A DNA stretch of 64,000 nucleotides from Rhynchopus euleeides (GCA_963210315.1 OY723270.1:1984001-2048000), one strand, 5' to 3'; counted from the first letter of the stretch, positions 9,489-21,143 are shown. The notes: a model not told the origin generated them from the letters alone. Numbers and translations: made by a program.

Positions 9489-12400
9489 ATGTCGCGTGGG
9501 CTGTGCCTGGTTCTGCTTCTTGCGACGCTCGCCGAGGCAGGTGGGAACAGTGGGTGGTACAGCCGCTACCGGCGGGGTGGCGGCAGCTATAAAAAGGGCA
9601 GTGGCGGGCGCGGTGAGAGCGAGAGCGGCAAGGGGTATGGCAAGTACTACGGCAAAGGGTACGGGAAGGGTGGTGGTGGTGAGGGTGAGGAAGGGTCGGA
9701 CGGATCCGACTCTGACAGCGGCCCTGAGGAGGGGACGATCGACGAGAAGGAGGAGGACTGCGAGACGGCGTGGGTGAAGGGGTCTGAGTCGATGTGCCTG
9801 TCGAACCGGTACACGTCGGAGTGGGGGTGGTCGAACCGTGTGGGGCGCGGGAAGGAGACGCTCGCGCTGTGGGGCGGGGTGTCGGACTGCAAGACGGATG
9901 CGGAGGGCGCGTCGCGCGTCGGGGAGGTGGCGGTGTCCGTCGGGTCGTACACGGTGGAGGTGACGGTGGCGCCCGCAGAGGGGTGGGAGCTGGCGGAGGC
10001 GGCGCTGTGGGTGGGGACGGAGAAGCTGCCGAAGACGCGCACAGGGCACTACACCCTCGACCCGGAGCACTTCCCGGTGAAGACGAGCAAGGGCGGGCCG
10101 CACACCTTCCGCGGCCGCACCGACTGCATCTACGTGGCTGTGCACGTGAACGTGTGCCGGGTGCGCCGTGCGACCCTGGCACCCACGCTTGCGCCTGTGG
10201 GTGTGCCGGCAACACCCGTGCCTGTCCCTGCGACACCCGTGCCTGTGCCGGAGACAGAGGCACCTGCCGTGGTGGCGCCGGGCGGGGAGGGCTGTGTGGC
10301 CGCATGGGTCAAGGGTGCCGGGGTGCAGTGCATGCAGAACCGCCACACAGACGAGTTTGTGTGGACGAACAAGCTGTCGCGCAGCGAGCGTCTGGAGATC
10401 TGGTCCGGTGTGGAGGGGTGCACCACGAGCGGGGCGTCGCACGTCGGGACGGTGGTGCTGGAGGTGGGGTCCTCTTCCGCCTCCGTGACGATCGAGATGA
10501 AGGAAGGGTGGGTGCTGCAGGACGCCGCCTTCTGGCTGGGTGCGTCGAAGCTGCCGGTGACACGCACACGCCGCTACACCCTGGACCCGGAGCAGTTCCC
10601 TTACAAGACGACGCACCCCGGGCCGCACCGGTTCCGTGGGTCCACGTCGTGCCTGTACCTTGCGATGAGTGTGCGGGTGTGCACGGCAACGGGTGCGCCT
10701 GTCCCGGTGACGGCGACGCCAGCGCTGACACCTGCACCGGCGCCAAGCACCCCTGTCCCTGCGCCCACCCCTGTCCCGTCGACGGTGGAGCCGCAGCCGG
10801 GTGAGACGTGCATGCCTGCGTGGGCCAAGGGTGCGGGCGTGCAGTGCCTGCGCAACACGCACACGGACGAGGTGGCGTGGACGAACAAGCTGGGGCGCAG
10901 CGAGCGCATGGCGCTGCACGCGAATGTGGAGGGGTGCAGCACGCGCGGGACGACGGTTGTGGGGGAGGTGGAGGTGACCGTCAGCTCGTACTACGTGGTG
11001 GTGACGGTGCACCCTGCCGCAGGCTGGGAGCTTGGGGAGGCGGCGCTGTGGCTGGGGCGGGAGAAGCTGCCGCGCACTGCGTCGCGCACCTACACCCTCG
11101 ACCCGGACCGCTTCACCTTCCAGCTGTCCACCGCCGGCCCGCACAAGTACAAGGGCTCCACCGCCTGCGTCTACATGTCCCTCTTCGTCTCCGTCTGCAA
11201 GGAGGGCGACACACCGGCTCCCCCGATCATGCCTGAGGACACACCGGCTCCGTCAACGCATGTCCCCTCCTCGCCCTCCCCAGCGCCACTGACGCCGGTG
11301 CCAGCCACCGACGCACCTGCCGTGTGCGAGGATGCCTGGGTGCGTGGCTTGCTGCCTGCGTGCTTGAAGAATGGCGCGTCAGATGACGTCGTGTGGACCA
11401 ACCGGCTTGGGCACACACAGCGCATGGAGATGTGGACGGGGATCGACAACTGCAGTACAAAGCGCGGCACTGTGGTCGGAGAGGTTCATGCTGTGGTGGC
11501 TGATAACATCGTGGAGCTGACTGTCAACGTGACTGATGGACGCACCGTCGCAGCCGTGGCACTGTCGGTCGGGAAGGAGCGCATCCCACGCACCGCCAGG
11601 GGTGATTATACACTGAAGTCACGTGACTTCCCTCACCACATTGCTGGGATAAGCCATCTGTACATTAAAGGGACGCTGTCGAAGGATTTTGTTTCGATGC
11701 TTGTTACTATTTGCAGACCGACCTCAGCACCGGACACCGCCGTCCCAACCAGCATCCAGCTCACACAGGCACCCCTCACCAACACCCCACCAGCCAGCAG
11801 CGCACCACCGACTGCGTCACCCCCCACAAACGCACCACCCACACCTGCCCCTGCCACCAACGCACCACCGACGAACGCACCTGCCACCAACGCACCGGCC
11901 ACACCGGCACCCGCGACACCGGCACCTGAGACACCTGTGCCTGCGACTGCAGCACCGGCGACACCTGCGCCGTGTGTGCGGAACTTCAGCGGGGCGTCTG
12001 TGGCCGTTGTGGAGGGGGGAGAGGTGGGGCGGACCGTGGGTGCGGGTGCGGGTGTGAACGTGACGGAGGGGATGGAGGGGTGGAACGTGAACGAGGCGGA
12101 GCGTGCGGTGCTGACGGGGTTCCCGTCCGCGTTCCTGCTGCCGGGTGTGGAGGCGTTCTTCCCGCAGCGCGAGACGGCGATCGGGGCGGGTGCGGAGCTG
12201 ACGGTGCAGTGCCCCGAGAACTGCTTCGGGATCCCGTGCGAGGTGATTGTGACGACGTACTTCTGCCCGCCGTGCTCGCTGGGGACGGACGGGGGGCTGC
12301 CGTTCCGCCTGCCCGGGGCCGGGTGGGAGTACGGGCCGTGCGCCCCGAGGTTCAACGTCCCCGGCGACGCGAAGGCGCGCAACATGGTCAGTTTCCGGAA

Positions 12401-13895
12401 GCTTGTGCCGGCAGGGACGGTGGAGCGCCTCCCGCCCACGTCGAAGCCGCTGGACAACTTTGCGGTGTTTGTGCGGCAGTACGCCGTCGACTGTGCGGCG
12501 GTGGCAGCAGGCGAGTGTGCGGCTCTGCCGCGCTGCAAGCTGGCCGGTGCGCAGTGTGTCAGCGACTGGTGCAAGCCTGAGGAGGCATCGGGTGGCGAGG
12601 GGGAGGGCTCCACGTGCGACGAGTGCGCGACACCTGCTCCCCCCACACCCGCACCTGCGACGGGAGCTCCCGCGACACCTGCACCTGCCACCGTTGCACC
12701 CCCGACCTCTGCGCCTGCCACCGGCGCGCCCCCCACTGCCACACCTGCTGCGCCCTTCACGGTGCTGTGCCCTCGTCGCGAACTTATCAGCACGACTGAC
12801 CTGACTGTCACATATGTCCTTGGCACTGTGGGTGGCGCCAGCGCCGTGCAGTTCACGGTGCAGTGGACTGGGGAGTACGGGTCCATCGGGTTCGGGCCTG
12901 CCGGGTCGGGTTCGGGGATGTCGGGTCTCGACATCTACGGGTTCGACAGCGGGAACGACGGTGTGCAGGACCACGCGGTTGCTGGCGGTCCTGGGCGCCC
13001 GACCGTGGACGCGCAGCAGGACGCCACCTTCGTGCGGCGCACCGGCAACGCCGTGACCTTCTACCGCCTGCTGGACACGGGAGACGCTGGGGACGTGGCG
13101 CTTGCCCTGGACACCCCGATGGCGGTGGGGTGGGCTGTGGGCAGCGGCAGCGTCTTCGGCGGGACGTGGGGCTACCACACGGCACGCGGGCTGCTGACCG
13201 CCACGCTGCAGTCCTGCGACATGTTCGGGCAAAGCTCCCTCCGCCCCTGCCGCCATGTCCCGGCCAACCCAACGGTGCAGGTGGTGTACCCCGCGTCCCT
13301 GCACGGCTTGAACCCCCTCAACGTCACCGAGGGCATGGCCGCATGGTCCTTCGGCGAAGCGCCTGTCCGCCTCAGGGAGCTCCCCCCCGCCGTCCTGCTC
13401 CCCTCGACTCAGGCCTTCGCTCCGCGCTACGTCCGCGCCGGTGCGTCCCTCACTGTCGAATGCCCACCCAACTGCCATGGCACCCCGTGCGAGGTGATCG
13501 TGTCGGCCTACCACTGCCCGCCGTGCTCAACCCCCGCCAACGGCAACCTGCCGACGTTGCTTCCGGGAGAGGGGTGGGCGGTCGGCAGCTGTGCCCCGAA
13601 GCTGAGCATCAACGGGCGCGACTACCCGATGGTCAGCTTCTGGAAGTTTGTGCCTGCGGGCACGACGGAGCGCATGCCTGTGATGAGCGTGCCGTTGGAG
13701 CACTCTGTCCTCTTCGTGAGGCAGTACGCTTCGCAGTGCGAGGCAATCACCGACGCACAGACCTGCCAGGCCAAGAGCGGCTGCCACGCCGAGGAAGGAG
13801 GCGGGTGCAGCAGCAACTGGTGCCCTTCACAGGGGGAGCACGTGCTGAACAGTTGCTCCGAGTGTGCACCGTCACAGCACCCACGCGCTGTCTAA
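9489..13895 (+). CDS. Large secreted mosaic protein: four ~130-aa repeats, DOMON domain, two Cys-rich modules
   Basis: The product is 1468 residues in one exon. The ATG at 9489 is chosen because it gives a clean signal peptide (MSRGLCLVLLLATLAEA). A Gly/Tyr/Lys-rich stretch (20-70) follows. Four homologous modules begin near residues 91, 268, 441 and 613, with pattern C-x2-AW-x-KG, then WTNK, a GWELxEAALW-like core and YTLDP. They are joined by Thr/Pro linkers such as TPAPATPAPETPVP. From about 829 comes a Cys-rich module (CPENCFGIPCEVIV, FCPPCS). A DOMON-like domain follows at about 1091-1244 (FTVQWTGEYGSIGFG, ending GTWGYHTARGLL). A second copy of the Cys-rich module ends the protein. DOMON domains bind haem or sugars in other proteins. 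No C-terminal membrane segment is visible, so it is probably secreted or wall-associated. The repeat modules match no family I can name. Confidence 0.85.
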   Translation: MSRGLCLVLLLATLAEAGGNSGWYSRYRRGGGSYKKGSGGRGESESGKGYGKYYGKGYGKGGGGEGEEGSDGSDSDSGPEEGTIDEKEEDCETAWVKGSESMCLSNRYTSEWGWSNRVGRGKETLALWGGVSDCKTDAEGASRVGEVAVSVGSYTVEVTVAPAEGWELAEAALWVGTEKLPKTRTGHYTLDPEHFPVKTSKGGPHTFRGRTDCIYVAVHVNVCRVRRATLAPTLAPVGVPATPVPVPATPVPVPETEAPAVVAPGGEGCVAAWVKGAGVQCMQNRHTDEFVWTNKLSRSERLEIWSGVEGCTTSGASHVGTVVLEVGSSSASVTIEMKEGWVLQDAAFWLGASKLPVTRTRRYTLDPEQFPYKTTHPGPHRFRGSTSCLYLAMSVRVCTATGAPVPVTATPALTPAPAPSTPVPAPTPVPSTVEPQPGETCMPAWAKGAGVQCLRNTHTDEVAWTNKLGRSERMALHANVEGCSTRGTTVVGEVEVTVSSYYVVVTVHPAAGWELGEAALWLGREKLPRTASRTYTLDPDRFTFQLSTAGPHKYKGSTACVYMSLFVSVCKEGDTPAPPIMPEDTPAPSTHVPSSPSPAPLTPVPATDAPAVCEDAWVRGLLPACLKNGASDDVVWTNRLGHTQRMEMWTGIDNCSTKRGTVVGEVHAVVADNIVELTVNVTDGRTVAAVALSVGKERIPRTARGDYTLKSRDFPHHIAGISHLYIKGTLSKDFVSMLVTICRPTSAPDTAVPTSIQLTQAPLTNTPPASSAPPTASPPTNAPPTPAPATNAPPTNAPATNAPATPAPATPAPETPVPATAAPATPAPCVRNFSGASVAVVEGGEVGRTVGAGAGVNVTEGMEGWNVNEAERAVLTGFPSAFLLPGVEAFFPQRETAIGAGAELTVQCPENCFGIPCEVIVTTYFCPPCSLGTDGGLPFRLPGAGWEYGPCAPRFNVPGDAKARNMVSFRKLVPAGTVERLPPTSKPLDNFAVFVRQYAVDCAAVAAGECAALPRCKLAGAQCVSDWCKPEEASGGEGEGSTCDECATPAPPTPAPATGAPATPAPATVAPPTSAPATGAPPTATPAAPFTVLCPRRELISTTDLTVTYVLGTVGGASAVQFTVQWTGEYGSIGFGPAGSGSGMSGLDIYGFDSGNDGVQDHAVAGGPGRPTVDAQQDATFVRRTGNAVTFYRLLDTGDAGDVALALDTPMAVGWAVGSGSVFGGTWGYHTARGLLTATLQSCDMFGQSSLRPCRHVPANPTVQVVYPASLHGLNPLNVTEGMAAWSFGEAPVRLRELPPAVLLPSTQAFAPRYVRAGASLTVECPPNCHGTPCEVIVSAYHCPPCSTPANGNLPTLLPGEGWAVGSCAPKLSINGRDYPMVSFWKFVPAGTTERMPVMSVPLEHSVLFVRQYASQCEAITDAQTCQAKSGCHAEEGGGCSSNWCPSQGEHVLNSCSECAPSQHPRAV

Positions 13896-16800
13896 GGCTT
13901 GTCCCAGGCAGCATCAGCCACCCGGGACAGCGATACAACAAGACAGTGCATCTGATGGCTCTTGAGCTGTCGCCGGATGACTTGAACTGTCGTATTGAAC
14001 GATAGCTCAACACTAACACTACAAGATTCGTGTGTGGTGTGCCTTGAGGCTTGCTGTAGGTCTGAAGGAGGCTGGGGGGGATGCTGTGAAATAATGATTC
14101 ACGTGCTGTCCACCCAGCCGTGTGGGTGTGTGTTGCATCTTTAGGAGACATGGAAGGGCCGAAGGGCCGTTCTTCGTCTCCCGAGAAGGCGACACATGCG
14201 TGGAAGCGTCAACGCATCGTATTCAGGAGGAAGGAATCACGGGTTGCTCCGCTTTTTTTTTGCAGAGCATCAGTGTTTTTCCGTTTGGACAAAACAAAAC
14301 AAGGAGGGCGCAACCCCCGATATCTTTATGACAGCGTATTTGTTGTCGTTTTGCACAAAACAAAACAAAAGAAACCCGGCAATCCTTTTTTGTTTGGTTT
14401 TGTTGCTTGTTTTTATTCAAAAGAACGGCGGTGGGTGGGGGGGGTGGCGGGGGGGTAGTGGGGCGACCCTCTCCCCCGCCTTCTCTGCATGTCCCTTTTT
14501 TTGTGTCTCTACAGGGGTGCCCCAGGTGTGAGACTTCCCCCCTTTTTTTTTGACACCGCAAACCCGCACCCCCCGGCGCACTATCCCCTCTCTTCACTGC
14601 AGAGAAACCCTCCCCACCCACCCCCTCCTCCCCCCCCCCCCCCCCCCCGGACCGTTCTCAGCCCTGAATTGCCCCACCCCGTGAACCCCCATTGCCCTGC
14701 CCTGGACACCACGAAGCCCCTTATCTCATAGCCCAAGGTTCTCTATAGTTCTAGGGGGCGCTCCCCACCCCTCCCGTTGCAGGAGGGGGTGGGGTCAGGC
14801 GAGAGAGAGAGCGAGAGCTCTCAGAGAGGGGGGCATCAGGTCGCCGTCAAGCCAAAGGGGGCCTTCGCTACCAAGTGTGACTGAGTGAGAAAAAGTGAGC
14901 CACGGCCCACTTCCCCTCACTGTCTGACGAGCTGTGACGAGCAGTGACTGGTAGCGAGGGCCCCCAAAATGCTACATTTCCTCTCCCCGTTCTTCCATGC
15001 TGCCCGCTGCGCTACTACGCGTTTCTTTCCCTTTTTGTCTCCTGTTTCCCACACACACGCCCCGCTCCCGCCTAGCTTCCACCAATTTCCGAGAGAATAA
15101 ATCCACAATTATTGTTGGGTTGCCCCCCCCCCCCCCCCCACGAGAAGAAGGAGGCGCCACAATACAGTGGGAGTCGTGTGCAGGGTCATTCGTGGAGAGA
15201 TACGAACAGGCCAAACGAGAAAAATGGGGGGTGTTTTTCGTTGACTGCACAACACAACCAACGCATCAGCAAAACATGTGCTGAGTGCGGTTGCTGGGTG
15301 CAACGGTGTTGTGGCTTCTTCGTACGTCTTGCGGGAGTTCCAATACGATTGTCAGGGGGGGGTGCCGAATATAATTTTTAAGCACACTCGTGTGAGGGCG
15401 CTTTCCCCTTTTTTCTCGCTCTTTGGAGGGGGGGTAACGGGGGGAGGGAGAGGGGTTCCCAAGTGGGGGTAGTCAATAGCAAACTACTAAGAAGGCAGCT
15501 CGTGGCCAGTATTGTTTCACGATGACAAGAACCTTGTGACACGTGAAGGAATACTGCTGGCAGTGGCACACTTCGGGGATCTGCGCCACTTTGCAAGTTG
15601 CTTGCATTGTACGCATCCTGACTGTGCTTCGCAGCGAGCCGAATGATTCCACATCTGGCTGTCGATATGCCCGCTGCCACACAGGTGTGTCTGGCACAAA
15701 AGGTGGTTGGCAGCGCTTTGGGGTGACAAACACAAGCCTTGTTTAATTTGCCTTGCTTCCTCTGAGTCTGCGGACAATCACACCTTCGATCAGGGCAAAA
15801 TCACGTGAGTTTTGGTTTCACGCGAGTGCGGCGCGAACCATACAGCGCCTTCTCTATATCACCCCCGACCCCAGCCGGTGCACACACCATCACCCACGAC
15901 TGATTTTCCCGGTGTGACCTTCGTTAGCTATTTACTACCCTTTTGCTATGACACTTGGTTCCCCTCACCTCCCCCCCCCCCCCTCCTCCCCTCCCCTCCC
16001 CTTCTTGTATAAATATTGGCAACCCAAGCGAAAATCGGGCCTAAAACAGCCCCCCTTCCTCCCTCCCTCCCTTTTCTTTGGGTTGTACCGATACCATACC
16101 CTCCACGGTTATTACATCTCTTGTCGTTCCGCAACACCCACGCACAAGGCTTTCGAAAGGAGCAGTGTGCTGTGGGAGCCAGCCGCAACCCCCACACGAA
16201 AAAGGCCAAAGGAGGGGCAGAGCGGAGAGAGAGAGCGGCACAAGCAGGAAAGGAGAATACCCTTTTCAAGAGATCCTTTTCTTCCACACCTGTGTGCAGA
16301 GACCCCCTGGGGCGTGTGTGTGTGTGTGGCGGTGCGGTTGCTTTTGTCGGCGGGGATCTGTGCCCCCGCCCACCACCTACGCCCCCCTGCGCTCCGCAGA
16401 CTACTACTCCTGAATATATTGAATGGTTACGACCTCTGGTTCCCTGGGTGTTGTGCATGCCTGCCGCTTCCCTAACAGAGACTGAACGCACCAAGGTGCA
16501 AAATTGGTTCGGTCAATGTGTGTGACGCCGTGGTGCTCACACCAAGAGCACGTTGCTCAGTGCTTGACACTGCTATAAAAACGATTCAGATGCATGTGTG
16601 TGTGTGTGACAGTCGAGATCACATCAAGTGCAGGTTTCTCGGTGTGTTCTGTGTTGTGTGTTCGACGGTAATCTGCAAAAATATATGGGTCACACACGCG
16701 CGTGGGCACTGAGGATCGAATCATCCAAGAGGGAAACAGTGTCTGCACACACTGGCCCCCCTGCGATGATACGTAGGTCATAACTCAAGAGGAATGCAGC

Positions 16801-18002
16801 CCATAAGGACACCCTACCCTAGCGTGGCCTACTCCCTCCTCCCTGAGGTCCTTCACCCCATGCGATGTGTTGGTGCTTCCACAAATCGACACCTGTGAGG
16901 GTGTTCCGTGGACCCATCCTGACCCAGCAGATGCATAATGTGAATGCGTTGCATCTTTTTAAAAGCACACCCGGTTGCCGGGATGTTCCCTCTGGGGGAT
17001 CGATGTCAACCGAGGGCGACACGCAGCCAACACGATAAAACAACAACAAGAGCCGTCCTGCCCCTCGTGCCGTCTGAACGAAATGAAAAAGTGAACAGCT
17101 GTTTGTCACACAGCAGAGGTGGCTGGGAGCGGTAAAGCCATCGCTTTCCTCAAGGGTGTGTCGCACACCCGACCAAACCCCACAGGCAGCCGTGTCTTCT
17201 GCCCCCTTGCACCCGGAACGACCTCCGACCTGCCTCCATCCCACACCGACTCGTCCCTGTCTTGCATCCCGCAATCCTCCTCCCTGCCCCTTTCCTCTTT
17301 CTTGTCCGTCTTGTGAGCACTGCTGTCAGCGAGGGGCACCCTCCCGCAAAGCATCCCGCACAGCAGATGCGATCATTACCTTCCACACCTCCCGTCCATC
17401 CCATATCACTATGGGTCCATAATATTATCACAAGCCTTGCAGATGTTGGGTTCGCCAGCCGGCCATCGAACAAGCAGTCACCACCCACCAAAGACAGCCT
17501 GCACGATGTCCAGACACGCTACCAACATCCGTGATGCCGCGCCTGCTTTATATTGATGTTGTTCTTGAGTTCCGGCGTAGCCCATGCGGGGTGGGGATGG
17601 GCTTTCTGTGCCTTGTTGCTGGGGCCTTGCGAACGCCCTCCCAACTCAGTGGAGTGGAGTGGGATGCTCTGCGTCCCAACAGCATAATATTGTGTTCGGC
17701 GTCCGCCGAGAAAGCTCTGGATGATTTTGAGCCGTGCCTTTTGGGGGCCGTGCCCAGATCTGCCTCGAGGCTGTTCTTCGCCGGGTATGGGCTTGGCAGT
17801 TGATTGCCGCAGGCTGCCGTACTGGACAGCGGGTTCGGTTCCCTCGCCTTATTAGGAGGCAGGCGCGGTGCCGGTCCACAATTCCAGAATTCAGCGACCT
17901 GTTTGCTAAGATTCGTGAACACTTCCATACGCACACCCACATGCCCTAGCTGAAGCTACCTTTTCTGTTGTGCTATTCCTCTGAGCTGTGTGAAGCGTGG
18001 GG

Positions 18003-18125
18003 TACAGTTGTCCAACAAACATTGGTGGGGTAAAAATGTTGGTGGGGTAAAAACTAAGGTGGATTTTAGGATTTTTTGGAGCTAAGGTGGGTTTTTACCC
18101 CACCAATGTTTGTTGGATGACTGTA
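18003..18125. mobile_element. Short Tc1/mariner-type MITE with long terminal inverted repeats
   Basis: Positions 18011-18036 and 18092-18117 are perfect 26-bp reverse complements (outer part TCCAACAAACATTGGTGGGG). The inverted repeat extends outward, with two mismatches, to TACAGT at 18003 on the left and its complement ending at 18125. A terminus reading TA-CAGT is typical of Tc1/mariner elements, which duplicate TA at insertion, so the flanking TA would be the target duplication. The 123-bp length leaves no room for a transposase. The interior repeats GGTGGGGTAAAAA. It sits in gene-free DNA. Confidence 0.8.
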
Positions 18126-19455
18126 AGTCATATCCTGTCTGGAATATCACTCAGAACGCTCGGAGTGCATCGGTTTTCGCGAGACAGCGCGGGAATATAT
18201 ACATGGGCACAGAGAGGTGCCTGCATTGGCGGTGTCCACAGCGTGTTCCGAGTCGTTTCCCCCTTCCGGGCCCCGGTTCGGAGTGCAGTGGGTAAACTGA
18301 TTTCACTGAGCCACTGGATGGCTCAAGACATGCGCCTGATCACTACCAACCAGGCACCTCCCATCCCAACTCCACGCTTCTGTGACCCCCTGCACATACG
18401 GATTCGGGTGATCGCGACCTTTGGATGGCCGGAATATGCCACTGCTTGACTGTGTTGCTGTTGTGCCACTCCCTCCGCACGCCCTGCGTCTGTGCCCTGT
18501 GAGGTCCAGGTCCCCAAGAAGGGGCCGGGCTTCAGTGGCGGGAAGCAACAAATCAAACCGAAAAAAGCGAAGGGAAACAGCGAGAGAGGGATAGAACGAC
18601 GCCTTTCCTACACACGCTGTGGGGCAGGGCGTGGGGGGAACACCCCAAGCTGTCCCGGCAGGATGGGGGCGTGCGGGGCCCGATTTTCAGAGCTCCCCTT
18701 GACTCAGGTCAGGAGCTGTCTGGGGATCCTGTGGGTTCCCGCATAACAACCGTAGACCATACCACTCGTATCATCGTCTGGCCCTTCATTTCTTTTGCGT
18801 CTCCCATACTCTGCAAAACCCCCACCCCATCCACCCCCCCCCCTGAACAATTCAATACCGCAGAGGAGTTATTGGTGGTGTCTCCTCGGGTTTGTTTGTG
18901 CAGCTGACGGGAGACCTATTTGTTCTCCGAAGTGTAGGTAGGGGCGATCCAGCCCCCTTTTCACAAAAAGGGGGGTCTGGGTCCGCACCGTGCCGCACTG
19001 GGGCAGGGGTTTTGGCACAGAGTGACGGCTCTTCCACTGATCTTTTGCTCTGACAAACCCTGCCTCCCGCTAAGTCAGATGACTTGCCGAAAGGGGTACA
19101 TGCCATGAGATCGCAAAGATCCGAAATCGCGTCAACCTTTCCACCCCCATCCCCACCCGCGCACACTCTCTTGAAAATATGCCGAAAAACCAAACAGAAC
19201 ACCCTCCAACAACACAAGAACTCTCAGCCCCTTGGGCGGCCTCAGGGCCTTCCACACAATCCTCGAATGCCCGTATGACCCTATGAGCTGCCCTGGCACA
19301 TCCCCGCCCCCCCCTCGACCCGGGGTTGCCATGCGCGCAGCAAAGCATGCAGGGGAGGCACCTGCAGGTTCCTTTCCAAATATTGGATGGCTGGCAGAGA
19401 GGCTGGTCCCCCCCCTCCCACCCCCAGAACCCCTCCGCCCACCAGACGACCAGAG

Positions 19456-19720
19456 AGAGGTATTGTTGAGCACATGCATGATGCGTCAGAGTGTAGAGGT
19501 GCTTCCGACGACCCTGTTTCTTTGGGGTAGAGGTGTGTGCGTTTCACCATAACCTCTCCCATTTCCTCGTGTTGAGTGGCATGTGTCAAAATTTTGTGCG
19601 TCAAGTAGCTGTGTCGTGATCCGCATCTGCTCCACACCCACATGAAAGCAGCACGCTGTGAGGCGGCGGAAGCGTCAACCCAGCATTACAGTCAGGAAGA
19701 AGGAATCACAGTTGCTAACG
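19456..19720. repeat. Mosaic dispersed repeat, collinear with 57023-57290
   Basis: Shared blocks in the same order at both sites are TTGTTGAGCACATGCATG, GTGCTTCCGAC, CATCTGCTCCACACCCACAT, AAAGCAGCA and GGAAGCGTCAAC followed by GGAAGAAGGAATCAC-like sequence. Part of this copy (GAGGTGTGTGCGTTTCACCA, about 19528-19550) also matches the repeats at 40860 and 59463. Spacing differs between copies, so the family is mosaic or decayed. Confidence 0.65.
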
Positions 19721-20123
19721 CTGTTACCGTTGGGTAACCCCCGATCGCACAGCTTGTGCCGTTGAGATCAAAACGGCGCGGTATCACCCACCACCACCAC
19801 ACCCACACTTTAGACAGGCACACGCCAGGCCAGGCAGGGCACACACACACACACGCCCCTCTCCCTCCTTTGCTGCACATCACAGCAGCTCGTGGACCTA
19901 CCCCCCGCCCCGGACCTATAGGGTCGGAGAGGGGTGAGTCGGGCGCGGTACAGGGGGGGGGGGTGGTGAGGGGTGCAGGGATACATATAGCTTTTGATGA
20001 CGGGGGCGCCCGACGGCACTTGAAAACAACGCGGCTGTGATTGTTTGATAAATTCCCCAAAGGGAGGGGGGGGGGGCAGGGCACACCGGCACACCACCAT
20101 CCCCCTTCCCCGCCCTCCTCCGG

Positions 20124-21143
20124 ATGGGGGCGGGACTGCCGCAGCCTGGCGAGGAGGGAGGCAGCAGCCAAGACCCTGGGTGGGACCAGAAGGGCAGCAG
20201 CACTGTGGCAGAGAGCCCTTCAGGCTCGGATGGGGAGGAGGAGTGTGAGGGGAATGACCCGCCGCTGCGCACCGCGCGCAGCAAACAGGAGGCCGCGAAG
20301 TGGGCAACCGAGATCACGATCCATGCGGATGAGCGCATCGCGTGCGAGCAGGAGGCTCAGAGGGACGCGCGCGCCCCTCCTCCGTTCGGTACAGACCTGA
20401 TCCCGGGGGTGGAGCGTGGGGGTATTGTGCTGAGCCCAGACCTGCCTGTCTGGCTGCTGCATGCGCTGTGCGACAGGCGCCCTTCCGCAACAATTCTGAT
20501 CCTGACCCATCGGATGCGCCTGTGGGGCGAGCACGTCAAGGAGAAGAACGAGGTGGAGTCGGTGGGGATGCGCACGACAAAGCGCGGGGTGCTCTTGCGT
20601 GATGGGGATCCTATCCACCTGACAGGGATGGACTACATCCAGGGGGGGGCCACGTTTGTCGTTGCTGACATATCTCTGCTGAGCCACCCGACGCGTCTGG
20701 AGGCGCATGACATCAAGGCGACGACGCAGCTGGCGTACCCCGCACAGCCTGCGTTCCGCAACGCCTACACCAAGCACATCCACGGCACGCCTCACCACGC
20801 CATGTCGTTCGACGCCGTGCGGTATGATTCCGTCGTGGTGGACATGACCCACCCGCTGACCCGTCTCGAGTTCTCGCTGATCCAGACCCTCAGCACCTGC
20901 ATCCCGACCTGCTTCGTGTGGGTGACCCATCTGCCTGCCCCGATGATGCACGCTGCAGGGGAGCTGATTGGTGTGCGAGAAACACTCCCGTATAAGGAGG
21001 GCGCGACTGAGGCGGATCTGGCAGCCATGTATGCCGACCTGACTGACGAGGAGGAGATGCTCGCCTTTGCCGAGCGCCACGTGCTGTACTTCCCGGAGGA
21101 TAACGGCCCCCCCTTGCCCCCAAATAAGCGGCAGCGGCGGTAG
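20124..21143 (+). CDS. Hypothetical protein, 339 aa
   Basis: This is an uninterrupted frame from the ATG at 20124. The first 75 residues are acidic and Ser/Gly/Pro-rich, probably disordered. Residues 90-320 look globular, alternating hydrophobic strands (ATILILTH, ATFVVADISLL, YDSVVVDMTHP, CFVWVTHLP) with helices, in the manner of an alpha/beta fold such as a Rossmann-type domain. The tail is basic (PPNKRQRR), a possible nuclear signal. I compared it by eye with METTL14-like methyltransferases (FDxVxxDxxxP followed by FxWVTH), but the resemblance is weak and no family is assigned. Codon use is GC-rich like its neighbours. An upstream exon cannot be ruled out. Confidence 0.6.
   Translation: MGAGLPQPGEEGGSSQDPGWDQKGSSTVAESPSGSDGEEECEGNDPPLRTARSKQEAAKWATEITIHADERIACEQEAQRDARAPPPFGTDLIPGVERGGIVLSPDLPVWLLHALCDRRPSATILILTHRMRLWGEHVKEKNEVESVGMRTTKRGVLLRDGDPIHLTGMDYIQGGATFVVADISLLSHPTRLEAHDIKATTQLAYPAQPAFRNAYTKHIHGTPHHAMSFDAVRYDSVVVDMTHPLTRLEFSLIQTLSTCIPTCFVWVTHLPAPMMHAAGELIGVRETLPYKEGATEADLAAMYADLTDEEEMLAFAERHVLYFPEDNGPPLPPNKRQRR

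Larger units (their letters stand above)
13896..20123. other. Six-kilobase region with no recognised gene
   Basis: Both strands lack frames with coding character; most open stretches are C-rich or purine-rich by-products. Contents I can support: repeat core TGGAAGCGTCAACGCATC at 14201, followed by AGGAGGAAGGAATCACGG; ACAAAACAAAAC tracts near 14290-14360; long C runs at about 14629-14650 and 15123-15140; a dispersed motif near 15598; the MITE at 18003; a GGTTCCCTCGCCTT repeat at about 17838 shared with 28777; and mosaic repeat pieces at 19456-19720. An unspliced non-coding RNA or short exons could be hidden here; I see no evidence for one. Confidence 0.6.

Noticed and set aside
9462-11144. 560-aa minus-strand frame opposite the secreted mosaic protein
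   Set aside because: Arg/His-rich with no domains; a shadow of GC-rich codon use on the plus strand. The same applies to 11817-13514 and 11633-12934 on the minus strand.
14120-14730. Short frames around the C-run and ACAAAAC tracts
   Set aside because: Low-complexity by-products with no homology; treated as intergenic.
17780-17880. tRNA gene ending in GGTTCGGTTCCC
   Set aside because: The T-loop lacks the conserved A58 and the stem arms around it do not pair; no acceptor stem was found.
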